From contig JBCCHN010000115.1 in NCBI GenBank assembly GCA_039028695.1, forward strand, positions 1-16,876: a stretch of DNA of 16,876 nt, given 5' to 3'. A program made the position numbers and the translations under genes. Positions 7,404 through 14,540 of this stretch are shown here, one piece after another. Each line of letters begins with the position of its first letter. Within the stretch, counting starts at the first letter, position 1. Origin of the DNA: JANQKX01 sp039028695. GTDB lineage: Bacteria > Pseudomonadota > Alphaproteobacteria > Kiloniellales > Kiloniellaceae. Under the pieces are notes generated by a model that worked only from the letters and a program-made list of their open reading frames with translations, was not told the origin of the DNA and searched no databases.

Positions 7404-8131
7404 CGGCACTAGCGCAAAAAGTGGCTTTGGTCACCGGCGGGCGCAGCGGCATCGGATTGGCCTGTGCCCAGCGTTTGGCGGCCGACGGCCATAAGGTTAT
7501 TACTGCCCAGCGCCAAGCGACAACCGAATTTGAAAGCGTTCTTTGCGATTTGTCCGAAGCTGCCGAACCGGAGCGCGTGATTGAGGAGGTGATCAATCGC
7601 GCTGGCCGTTTGGAGGTGCTGATCAACAATTCCGGCGTCATGTTTGAAGGCACAGTAGAGGAAATGTCCCTCGATCTGTGGGACAGAACCATGGCGGTCA
7701 ATCTGCGGGCGCCCTTTCTATTGATCAAGCATGCCCTGCCCCATCTTCGGGGCGGCGGCAGCATCGTGAACATCGGTTCCATCGAAGGCTTGGGGTCGAA
7801 CCCGCGACATCCGGCCTATTGCGCCTCCAAGGCCGGCCTGCACGGCTTGACCCGTGCGGTGGCGGTGGACCACGGCGGCGAGGGTGTGCGGTGCAACGCC
7901 GTGGCGCCGGGATGGATCGATACGGATCTCAATATTCAGTTTATCGAATCTATGGAGGATCCTGCAGCCTTTCGCCAGAAAATCGGCCGGGTTCACCCCG
8001 TGGGCCGAACCGGTGGGCCAGAAGAAGTGGCAGCGCTGGTGGCCTGGCTGGCTTCGGATCAGGCCTCCTTCGTCACCGGTCAGGTCTATACGGTTGATGG
8101 GGGCCGCATGGCAAAGCTGCCTTTGCCTTGA
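7400..8131 (+). CDS. Short-chain dehydrogenase/reductase (SDR), second of two
   Basis: A second classical SDR, 243 residues, with TGGRSGIG at 12-19, NNSG at 76-79 (Ser replacing the usual Ala) and the tetrad Asn101, Ser127, Tyr140, Lys144 (YCASK). The C-terminal VTGQVYTVDGGRMAK is the normal SDR ending. The residue numbers of Ser, Tyr and Lys are identical to those of the upstream SDR, but overall sequence differs, so they are diverged relatives and not a recent duplication. The ATG is within the ATGA overlap with the preceding stop, with GGAAAG upstream. The absence of Asp at the end of strand 2 (Gln37-Arg38 instead) may indicate a different NAD/NADP preference. The substrate is unknown; 3-oxoacyl-ACP-reductase-like annotation would be generic. 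Confidence 0.9.
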   Translation: MTALAQKVALVTGGRSGIGLACAQRLAADGHKVITAQRQATTEFESVLCDLSEAAEPERVIEEVINRAGRLEVLINNSGVMFEGTVEEMSLDLWDRTMAVNLRAPFLLIKHALPHLRGGGSIVNIGSIEGLGSNPRHPAYCASKAGLHGLTRAVAVDHGGEGVRCNAVAPGWIDTDLNIQFIESMEDPAAFRQKIGRVHPVGRTGGPEEVAALVAWLASDQASFVTGQVYTVDGGRMAKLPLP

Positions 8132-8190
8132 TCGGCTGGCTCGCCTAATCTTTTGTCAGGCTTTGGTGCGGACACCGCCTTAAGGATGGA

Positions 8191-8532
8191 GTGAACCTCT
8201 TAGGAGCGGGGACCATAGAAAACTGGGACGCGCTGACGGAGGCGGAAGTTCATTTTCGCGGCACTGCGCGCGAGGCGGAGATTGGCTATCCGAAGAACGC
8301 CACCGTCGCTGCAGCCATTGCTTTGGCAGGGGTGGGCTTCGAGGCAACTCAGGTGGAACTTATTGCCGATCCCCATGCAAGCGCCAATCAGCATCACCTA
8401 TCGGTCCGAGGTGCTTTCGGGTCCTTGACGATTGAGGTTTCCGGCGAGCCGCTGCCCAGCAATCCGCGCAGCTCCGTGCTGGCGGCGCTCAGTGTAATTC
8501 CAGCGCTAAAAGAAAGATTACCGAACTACTGA
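8191..8532 (+). pseudogene. C-terminal fragment of L-aspartate dehydrogenase (NadX/DUF108 family)
   Basis: The 113-residue product corresponds only to the C-terminal catalytic domain of aspartate dehydrogenase. It contains FRGTAREAEIGYPKNATVAA, then LAGVG, LIADP, a GAFG segment, and NPRSSVLAALSVIPAL near the end. Full-length proteins have about 260 residues, with an N-terminal NAD-binding Rossmann domain that is missing here. The 59 bases between the preceding SDR stop and this frame encode nothing recognisable from that domain. A GTG at 8191 with AAGGA four bases upstream could start a short protein, so expression of the fragment is possible, but NAD binding and activity would not be expected. 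It probably arose by a deletion that joined the SDR gene to the distal half of aspartate dehydrogenase. A split-domain protein with its own role is a less likely alternative. Confidence 0.75.
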
Positions 8533-8562
8533 CCACCGGCGGGCAGATCCGACTCAATTTCC

Positions 8563-10206
8563 TCAAATGAGACCGCGGTCGCGGGCCTGGCGCACCAAGA
8601 TGAACTGACGGGTCATCTGATTGAGGAAGGTGTATTTTGTGATGCCGGTTGGTGATTTCCGTTTTTCCAGCATGGGCCCGGCCTCCGGCAAGGTCAGGGA
8701 GGTCAGAGCCTTATGCAGGCTGAGTTCAGGAATCTTCCGGCCGTCTTTGTCGATAACCACCTGCGCCGCATCGGCGGCGGAAAAGGCGCCATTTTGATCA
8801 AATAGGCAGCGGGCCGAAGCAAACAGCACATCCGCCATGAACTGCTTTTGTTCGCCATGGGTGGCCAGCTCGTACATCCGGATCAGGTTGGGGTCGGCCT
8901 CTTCCAGTATCTTTTCCAACGCGCCGCGCAGGTCCGTTATCTCGACAATCTTCGAGCCTCGCTCGATTGCGCGTTGGCCGGCATGCAGACACATGAGTTG
9001 CACGTAGTACGGCAAGCCTTTGGAGAAGGAGGCGATGGTCTCACGAGTAATCGTGTCAAAGCTGATGCCTGACACCTCCTCGCCCAACTCGATCAGGGCC
9101 TGAAGTTCCGCAGGCTCCATCAAGGGCAAATGCACGCCCACTACGTTGCGTTGGATTGACGGATGACCGCCGATCAGATCCTCAAGAGTTTGGCCAATTC
9201 CAACGATGATAAAGGTAACCCGCGCAGAGATGTCGGACAAATTCTTGATGGTCTCCGCCAACTGGTTCTTCAGCTCGCTACTTTCGATGCGATCAAACTC
9301 GTCGACAATGAGGATGGCGTGCTCAAGCTTGAGGTGAAACAGGGTCTCGGTCACCTCGGTGGGGCCAAAGTGCTCCAACGGCAAGAGCTGCTCGAAATTT
9401 TGCACAGAGGGATGCCGCGCGCGGAAATCCCGTTCCATGAACTCGCAAGGCAGGTTGCGCATGAACCCGCGGAAGATTTCCTCAAAGGTGATGTTCGAAC
9501 TACAAGGACAACGATGGACTTGATAGTCCACGTGGCTGGCGGTTTCCGAAATGATGTTTGTAAGCGAGGTTTTGCCAACGCCGCGGGCGCCGAAGATAAC
9601 CACATTGGCTTGCTGCTCTTCGATGGCGGTAATCACCCGTTGAATGGCCCAGCGCCGACCCGCAAAATGTTCGCTTGTCTGAATGGGACGTGTCGGCGTG
9701 AAGGCTTGACGCAGCCGGGCATTGGGGCCGATGGCGTTGGGGTCTCCACGCATCCGGCCTCTAAAGGCTAATTCGGAAGGTGGAATCCGAAACTTGGGTA
9801 GATCGTCCATATCACCGCCACGCTGACCCGCGACCTGCATGTCGTCACCGCCTTGAATCGCAGTGGGGCTCTGAAGCATTCCAGGCGCACTAGCAGATCC
9901 TCCAGCCCAGCCCACATGGGCGGGTTCGTCGCCATCGGCGCCACTTCGACCCAGGTCATCCGCGGCCGATGGCAGGCCATTTCCGTTGGGTTTTGCGCCC
10001 CGGTCGTTCACCGGGGTTCCAAGCGCTGACGGGGAAAAGTCGGAGTCCTCTGACTGCTCGGCGGTAAGAAAGTCGGGTAATTCGATCTCACTGTGACCAT
10101 CGCCATAGGCAGACGATCCGTTCACAACAGAGTCGATGTCGTTAAGGGCTGCGCCGCTGCCCTCTTCCAATCCACGATTTTTTCGCTTTTTGAAGATGTT
10201 AATCAT
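8563..10206 (-). CDS. P-loop ATPase (AAA/ORC-like) with long disordered N-terminus
   Basis: A 547-residue cytoplasmic ATPase of unassigned role. Residues 1-11 (MINIFKKRKNR) form a short basic and hydrophobic tip. Residues 12 to about 165 are Gly/Asp/Ser/Asn-rich and likely disordered. The ATPase domain runs from about 172: PTRPIQTSEHFAGRRWA, Walker A GARGVGKTS at 206-214, Walker B ILIVDEFDRI from 298, and a sensor-like TFIIVGIGQT at 331-340. A helical region follows, then a possible winged helix (about 450-547). The pattern is that of the ORC/STAND-like AAA_16 group. The ATG at 10206 has only a weak nearby ribosome-binding site (AGCGAAG); a stronger AGGAAGGG lies further upstream. It converges on the aspartate dehydrogenase fragment and stands two genes from the polysaccharide-export locus. 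A role in that locus is an inference from position. Bases 2-185 may hold a piece of a related gene. Confidence 0.85.
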   Translation of the reverse strand: MINIFKKRKNRGLEEGSGAALNDIDSVVNGSSAYGDGHSEIELPDFLTAEQSEDSDFSPSALGTPVNDRGAKPNGNGLPSAADDLGRSGADGDEPAHVGWAGGSASAPGMLQSPTAIQGGDDMQVAGQRGGDMDDLPKFRIPPSELAFRGRMRGDPNAIGPNARLRQAFTPTRPIQTSEHFAGRRWAIQRVITAIEEQQANVVIFGARGVGKTSLTNIISETASHVDYQVHRCPCSSNITFEEIFRGFMRNLPCEFMERDFRARHPSVQNFEQLLPLEHFGPTEVTETLFHLKLEHAILIVDEFDRIESSELKNQLAETIKNLSDISARVTFIIVGIGQTLEDLIGGHPSIQRNVVGVHLPLMEPAELQALIELGEEVSGISFDTITRETIASFSKGLPYYVQLMCLHAGQRAIERGSKIVEITDLRGALEKILEEADPNLIRMYELATHGEQKQFMADVLFASARCLFDQNGAFSAADAAQVVIDKDGRKIPELSLHKALTSLTLPEAGPMLEKRKSPTGITKYTFLNQMTRQFILVRQARDRGLI

Positions 10207-10720
10207 AACTTCGCTTTTAGCCCTTCCTGAAGCTCACATTTCATCTACTTGATGATCGGATGGCGCAATTCTCTAATTCTCTTACCAAATCAAATCCTTG
10301 AACCAACTATCCGGGTTGCATTCTCACTGAGCATTCCCAAAGCGTTGGACCTCTCACTATGGGGCTATCGTATCTAGAATAGGTAAAAATTTTGTCGTTT
10401 GTGTGATCCAGGTTACAAAAACGGTTGTATAGGGGGAAACATTTCAAAGATGAGCGGCGCATGCCACCTTGCCTTTTTCCAACAAATGACGAACACGTCA
10501 CACCATTAGACAAAAGGATATTAAGGGACAAGACTTTAGGCCACAAACCGATGGTCTGATTTGTCACCCGGGTCGGGCCGGAACCAATCAAATTGAAAAA
10601 AAAACTCATTTTTATCTCTTGATTGTCCATTAACCTCAAAGCGTCTTAAGCGCGATCCGACACGAAGGCGACGCGCCATCGAACCATTACTGGTTAAACC
10701 ACTGCAATATTGATCCCTTT

Positions 10721-10748
10721 TTGTCGCCCCGTAGGTTCTCTTGTCGCC
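10721..10748 (+). repeat. Direct repeat TTGTCGCC, two copies 20 bp apart
   Basis: TTGTCGCC occurs at 10721-10728 and again at 10741-10748, exactly 20 bases start to start, or about two helical turns. The spacing is what two protein dimers or monomers on one DNA face would need. A partial third copy (TTGTCG) is near 10393. There is no evidence for a specific regulator. Confidence 0.45.
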
Positions 10749-10875
10749 GCGTTATTGCCGACCAATGAAAAAGTATCGCGGCGAGCGATGAAACAGATTT
10801 GACGGTCGTTCCCCCTACGGCAGAACTTACTGCACTAAACCCTTACGCCAAAATACAACAGGCCCAAACAGATAC

Positions 10876-10890
10876 AACTATCAAATAGTT
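10876..10890. repeat. Inverted repeat AACTAT-CAA-ATAGTT
   Basis: Six-base arms with a three-base centre, perfect. The same half-sites, in the opposite arrangement, form the perfect palindrome at 12241-12252 upstream of the polysaccharide-export genes. It may be an operator, but in AT-rich DNA chance is possible. Confidence 0.4.
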
Positions 10891-10910
10891 AATAAAGAAA
10901 ACGCTCAATC

Positions 10911-10924
10911 TGCTAATTTTAGCA
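10911..10924. repeat. Inverted repeat TGCTAA-TT-TTAGCA
   Basis: Perfect six-base arms around two bases, about 20 bp after the AACTAT repeat. The centre is too short for an RNA hairpin loop of the full stem, so a protein-binding palindrome is more plausible than a terminator. Function unknown. Confidence 0.4.
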
Positions 10925-10927
10925 AGG

Positions 10928-10947
10928 GATATTATACTCCCAATATC
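10928..10947. repeat. Inverted repeat GATATT-N8-AATATC
   Basis: Perfect six-base arms separated by ATACTCCC. It is the third inverted repeat within about 70 bp. It may be an operator half-site pair; no promoter could be fixed relative to it. Confidence 0.35.
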
Positions 10948-10981
10948 GGGCATAAGCGAGGCAAAATAATACTGTTTCGAC

Positions 10982-10997
10982 GAACGAGATTTCGTTC
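10982..10997. repeat. Small hairpin GAACGA-GATT-TCGTTC
   Basis: Perfect six-base stem with a four-base loop. No T-run follows it on either strand, so it is not a canonical intrinsic terminator, although it lies about 180 bp beyond the stop of the minus-strand phosphatase. Confidence 0.35.
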
Positions 10998-11173
10998 TGA
11001 AAACTTGTGTGAGCGGTAAATATTCTATTTTTGTTATGCAATTACATTAGTACACAATCAAAGATAAATACTAGTTAATGTTCGGCTATGTGACTATCAG
11101 CCCCGCAGATTCTTTTAGATGAACCGTTAAGAGTGGCCTGCTTGCGAGTCGTGCCGCTTGGCCAAATCGTAAT

Positions 11174-11962
11174 TCAGTCTCCGGTGCTCAAAAAGCGGCG
11201 ATGGTCATCTTCTAATACCAGACACGTCAGGATATTTGTGGCGTAGGCACCAGTATCGATTCCGATCCGGGCATAGGCCATGTCCGGCTTTCCGCTCAAC
11301 GAATGTCCGTGTATGACGAATTTCTCGTGATCTTTGCCCCAAGATAGGAATTCGCTACGGATCCACATGACGTCGCTGGCTTTTTGTTCCTGCAAAGGGA
11401 CCTGGGGTTTAATGCCAGCATGTACAAAGACATAGTCTCCGGCCTGATACATAAGCTTGAGCCCAGTCAAAAAGTTGATGTGGTCGGGCGGAATTTTACT
11501 TCTCAGGTCTTGCCAAAGAGCTTGGTGTCGCTCCTTTTGAGGCAGGCCCTGCGGCATGGCAACGCCGTAGCTCAAGAGGGTAGCGTCGCCGCCCAGGCGC
11601 AGCCATCCCGCCCCATAGGTGGGGCTTTGCAAGAACCTTAGAAACATCTCCTCGTGGTTGCCCATCAGCCGCACAACCTTGAAGCCGGCTGGTTGCTGCT
11701 GGGACACAAAATCGATTACGCCCTTGGAATTCAGGCCCCTGTCAACGTAATCACCCAAATAAATCAACGTGTTATCAAGGTGATTTCCTTGCCTGGCAGC
11801 ATCTTCAAGAATGCGCTGATAGAGTTTATGCAGCAGATCCAAGCGGCCATGGATGTCGCCGATCGCATAGAGTCTTTGACCGGCGGGGGCCCAAGCCTCT
11901 CGAGGTTCGGAAACAGGCTCATCCTGTTTAAAGCTGAACAACCTGCTGAGTTTGCCCTTCAA
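11174..11962 (-). CDS. PPP-family metallophosphatase (Ser/Thr protein phosphatase-like)
   Basis: A 262-residue cytoplasmic calcineurin-like phosphoesterase of the bacterial PPP group. All metal and catalytic signatures are in place: GDIHGR at 35-40, GDYVDRG at 70-76, GNHE at 101-104, HAG at 181-183 and IHGHS ending at 221. Such enzymes remove phosphate from Ser/Thr (some also Tyr) residues; the related ApaH group hydrolyses dinucleoside tetraphosphates, and sequence alone does not separate these fully. The start is a TTG at 11962, chosen because AAGGA lies six bases upstream and no ATG is suitably placed. It is divergent from the polysaccharide-export genes, one of which carries a BY-kinase domain. 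A regulatory link is attractive but unproven. Confidence 0.88.
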   Translation of the reverse strand: MKGKLSRLFSFKQDEPVSEPREAWAPAGQRLYAIGDIHGRLDLLHKLYQRILEDAARQGNHLDNTLIYLGDYVDRGLNSKGVIDFVSQQQPAGFKVVRLMGNHEEMFLRFLQSPTYGAGWLRLGGDATLLSYGVAMPQGLPQKERHQALWQDLRSKIPPDHINFLTGLKLMYQAGDYVFVHAGIKPQVPLQEQKASDVMWIRSEFLSWGKDHEKFVIHGHSLSGKPDMAYARIGIDTGAYATNILTCLVLEDDHRRFLSTGD

Positions 11963-12128
11963 GATAGGTCCTTAAGTCTGAAGTGCGGCGATCAAACCGC
12001 CTAGATTAAACTTTGTAATCTTTGACATCTGGTTTCCGAAGCCATCGCCGCCATCAAAGCCATTGCACCGAACTGCGTCCTAAATGGCAAAGATTTCTTC
12101 GTAAAATCAGTAATATGTCTGATCCCTT

Positions 12129-12216
12129 GATGGCAGAATTTTTTCGCTGAGTGAGCTCTATTTTAGCCAGCACCCCATCAAAAGGGCAAAATTGGGCCTC
12201 AAGATGGCCAGAATTT
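12129..12216 (+). repeat. Direct repeat pair GATGGC(C)AGAATTT
   Basis: GATGGCAGAATTT at 12129-12141 recurs at 12203-12216 with one inserted C, about 74 bp apart. Both copies are upstream of the candidate -10 element at 12240, which fits activator or repressor sites. This is sequence observation only. Confidence 0.45.
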
Positions 12217-12240
12217 AACATTAAGACGGTTGATTAACCT

Positions 12241-12252
12241 ATAGTTAACTAT
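12241..12252. promoter_or_regulatory. Perfect 12-bp palindrome ATAGTTAACTAT (candidate operator)
   Basis: The palindrome is exact and overlaps a TATAGT that could serve as -10 element for the export genes. Binding of a dimeric regulator here would block that promoter. Its half-sites recur in reverse arrangement at 10876-10890. Confidence 0.4.
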
Positions 12253-12396
12253 GTTTTTCCTAGTCTTACGGGCTAAATCCACTGGTCTTTGGGACATTTG
12301 CCAATCGGCCAGCGGGGCATGTTCGGAACCGTTGGACACGCTTGTTAACCAATAGGCGCTTTAGTATGTTGGCGCCAGTGAGCCGCAACCGATGAT

Positions 12397-12416
12397 GATG
12401 CGTCACCTAACGCATC
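12397..12416. repeat. Inverted repeat GATGCG-N8-CGCATC
   Basis: Perfect six-base arms with an eight-base centre, about 94 bp before the outer-membrane barrel start. It could be an operator or a leader-RNA hairpin. No T-run follows. Confidence 0.4.
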
Positions 12417-12509
12417 CAGTCGTCGCGCTCCGCAAGAGAAAGGGGAGTGGGTTGGGTCATCGTTTAATGCCCCCCACGCAAAGGGTCTTGGGAAGGAGCC
12501 ACCTGGCAA

Positions 12510-13892
12510 ATGCTTAAAGCGAAATGGTCAAAGTCTGTAATATCATCGGTGATTTGCGCGGCGGCCTTGGGAACCATCGCCAGCCTTCCGGGAAACGGCG
12601 TTTTGGCGCAAGAGGCTGACGCTGACGACCTTAATCTCAGTGACCAAACCATCGAGCAAACGGCCCAAGGAGTGGTTGTGCCCAGCAAGCGCACCACCAT
12701 TCGACGCGGCGAAACGGTGCAATCCCGGCCGCGCCCTGAATTGGACCCCCTGGGCGGGCGAATCGGCAGTTTCCTGGTGTTTCCGTCCTTTGCGATCCAG
12801 GAAGATTACGACTCAAACATCTTCGCCACCAGCACTGATCGGGAAGACGACTTCATCACCCATTTGGAGCCGGGCCTCTTTGTCGAGTCCGACTGGGGCC
12901 GCCACTCCTTGAGCTTCGGCGGTGAGGCCGATGTGGCGCTTCACGCGGATAACACCAGCGAAAACTACGAGGACTACTTCCTGGGTGCCGATGGTACCCT
13001 CGAGGTGGGCTCTGGAGGAGCGTTGGATGCCTTTATCGACTATGACCATCGCCATGTGCCGCGGTCCTCGCCCAACGACATTGTTCAGGGCACCATTCCA
13101 ACAGAACCCATCGAGTTTGACGTCTTTGGTTTTGGTGGCGGCTACACTCAGGAGTTCAATCGCTTCCGTGTTCGTCCGGAAATAAGCTACCAAATTTTTG
13201 ATTATTCCGGCTCGGATCTGGTGGGCGGCGGCTTCGATAACAACGATGATCGCAACCGGGATATCCTGAATATCTCCTTGCGCGGCGATTACGCCTTTTC
13301 GCCAGGCTACAGCGCTTTTGTCCGTGGCTCCTTTAATGACCGCAACTATAAAGAATCCATTAACCCAGGGGGCGTGAACCGGGATTCGGACGGCTACGAA
13401 ATCGTAGCTGGTCTCTCGGCGGATCTAGGCGGCCTGGTCTTCGGTGAGATCTTTGCAGGCTATGTGGCGCAGGATTTCAGCGACGGCGATTTGGACAACA
13501 TTTCCGACCCCACGGTCGGCGCCGATGTCACCTGGAACGTAACGCCTTTGACTACTATTGAGGGTACGGTTTCAAGAACCGTTGAGGAAACTGTGGTGAC
13601 CGAGGGTGCCGACATAGCCTCGTCCAACTTCGTGACGGCGATCGGGCTATCGGTGGACCATGAATTGCTGCGCAACCTGTTGATTGGCGCCAACGTTGGG
13701 GTGGAGATTGATGACTTTGAGGGAATATCCCGGGAGGACCAGATCTACAACGCCGGCGTTAACGCTACTTACATGTTGAACCGCTATCTTCATGCTTCGG
13801 CCGGCTACGAGTATTTCAGGCGAAATTCGAACGTCGTGGACACCGGATATACAGACAACCTCTTTTTTGTACGACTTCTGGTCCAATATTAG
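12510..13892 (+). CDS. Outer-membrane beta-barrel protein (BBP2-like) of polysaccharide export locus
   Basis: A 460-residue secreted protein. Residues 1-33 form a signal peptide (basic start, hydrophobic ISSVICAAALGTIA, cleavage near VLA|QE). A short linker is followed by a region that alternates polar and hydrophobic residues in short amphipathic strands, rich in Asp, Asn and Gly turns. It ends in VRLLVQY, a terminal aromatic residue typical of barrel proteins inserted by the BAM complex. It resembles the putative beta-barrel porin 2 group often found first in alphaproteobacterial exopolysaccharide operons, where it may help pass polymer through the outer membrane. The ATG has GGAAGGAG upstream with a rather long 11-13-base spacing. 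The export protein gene starts 32 bp downstream, indicating one operon. The barrel assignment is confident; the precise role is inferred. Confidence 0.82.
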   Translation: MLKAKWSKSVISSVICAAALGTIASLPGNGVLAQEADADDLNLSDQTIEQTAQGVVVPSKRTTIRRGETVQSRPRPELDPLGGRIGSFLVFPSFAIQEDYDSNIFATSTDREDDFITHLEPGLFVESDWGRHSLSFGGEADVALHADNTSENYEDYFLGADGTLEVGSGGALDAFIDYDHRHVPRSSPNDIVQGTIPTEPIEFDVFGFGGGYTQEFNRFRVRPEISYQIFDYSGSDLVGGGFDNNDDRNRDILNISLRGDYAFSPGYSAFVRGSFNDRNYKESINPGGVNRDSDGYEIVAGLSADLGGLVFGEIFAGYVAQDFSDGDLDNISDPTVGADVTWNVTPLTTIEGTVSRTVEETVVTEGADIASSNFVTAIGLSVDHELLRNLLIGANVGVEIDDFEGISREDQIYNAGVNATYMLNRYLHASAGYEYFRRNSNVVDTGYTDNLFFVRLLVQY

Positions 13893-13924
13893 GGGGATCG
13901 GATAAACTTTGAGACGAGGTAACC

Positions 13925-14539
13925 GTGAATTTTGGTAAGAACGAGCCTTCTGGAAAAGGTATGATTCGCCGCCGGGTAAGAGACTTGGCGGGGGCGATTG
14001 TGGCAGGCAGCCTCATGTTCGGTTCGGTCGTGGGTTCAGCCCAAGGCCAAGATTCTACCGCGGGTCAGGCCGCTGATGCCAATCTATATCACCTGGACAC
14101 GGGTGATCAGGTGAGGGTCACTGTCTTTGGGCATGACGACCTCTCAGGTCAGTTCGAGGTGGATACCAAGGGTGCCATCTCCTTTCCCTTGATCGGCGAG
14201 GTTCATGTCGTCGAAAAAACTCCTGGGGAAGTGGAGCAACAGATCGTTGGCCTTTTACGGCCTGACTATCTCAAGAACCCGCAGGTCAGCGTCGAAGTAA
14301 CCAACTATCGGCCGTTTTACATCATTGGCGAAGTGGCAAACCCTGGCAGCTACGCTTATGTGGGCGGCATGCGGGTAGTGAACGCGGTGGCCATGGCAGG
14401 CGGCTTCACCTACCGGGCCGATGAAGACGACCTGATCATCACCCGGGCCAGCGACCCCAACGGTCAAAAGCAAGCGGCAGAGCAAAACACCATTGTGCGG
14501 CCCGGTGACGTGATTGAAGTGCCCGAGAGGTTCTTTTAA
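13925..14539 (+). CDS. Periplasmic polysaccharide export protein (Wza/GumB/ExoF-like, SLBB domain)
   Basis: A 204-residue polysaccharide biosynthesis/export family protein. A Sec signal (about 13-41: RRRVRDLAGAIVAGSLMFG, cleavage near AQG) precedes the Poly_export domain beginning YHLDTGDQVRVTVFGHDDL (from residue 55). An SLBB domain follows from about 130 (FYIIGEVANPGSYAYVGG, then AVAMAGGFTYRADED). It lacks a lipobox cysteine and the C-terminal transmembrane helix of classical Wza, so it is the short periplasmic kind, which fits a separate barrel partner encoded just upstream. The GTG at 13925 has GAGG five bases upstream. An in-frame ATG at 13961 gives a more typical signal peptide, but its GGAAAAGG is too close; the start is therefore uncertain by 12 codons. 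A strong hairpin follows the stop. Confidence 0.9.
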   Translation: MNFGKNEPSGKGMIRRRVRDLAGAIVAGSLMFGSVVGSAQGQDSTAGQAADANLYHLDTGDQVRVTVFGHDDLSGQFEVDTKGAISFPLIGEVHVVEKTPGEVEQQIVGLLRPDYLKNPQVSVEVTNYRPFYIIGEVANPGSYAYVGGMRVVNAVAMAGGFTYRADEDDLIITRASDPNGQKQAAEQNTIVRPGDVIEVPERFF

Positions 14540-14540
14540 T

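Larger units (their letters stand above)
10207..11173. other. AT-rich intergenic region with small repeats, no convincing gene
   Basis: This 967-bp gap lies between the ATPase start and the phosphatase stop and is clearly more AT-rich than the flanking genes. The longest open frame (10307-10639, minus) gives a Cys-rich, family-less 110-residue product with no ribosome-binding site of note, and I do not call it. The region holds a 20-bp-spaced direct repeat TTGTCGCC (10721 and 10741) and a run of small perfect inverted repeats between 10876 and 10997, listed separately. The ATPase promoter must lie near its left end on the minus strand. No tRNA, known riboswitch or insertion-sequence end was recognised. 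An unannotated small RNA cannot be excluded. Confidence 0.6.
11963..12509. promoter_or_regulatory. Divergent regulatory region upstream of the polysaccharide-export genes
   Basis: This 547-bp gap holds the promoters of the minus-strand phosphatase and the plus-strand export operon. A TATAGT (12240-12245) with TTAACA at 12215-12220 resembles a sigma-70 pair, but the 19-bp spacing is long. The TATAGT overlaps a perfect 12-bp palindrome (12241-12252). A near-identical direct repeat, GATGGC(C)AGAATTT, occurs at 12129-12141 and 12203-12216, and an inverted relative of CCCTTGATGG (12124-12133) occurs at 12175-12186. A further inverted repeat is at 12397-12416. No open frame in the gap looks coding. 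The export-gene leader is thus over 200 bases long if the TATAGT is used, leaving room for RNA-level control. Confidence 0.5.

Noticed and set aside
8571..8580. Perfect palindrome GACCGCGGTC near the convergent gene ends
   Set aside because: It lies within the last codons of the ATPase, has no loop and no T-run, and is short for GC-rich coding sequence.
10307..10639. 110-codon minus-strand open frame in the AT-rich gap
   Set aside because: Unrecognised Cys-rich product with no clear ribosome-binding site and no codon bias like the neighbours; treated as chance.
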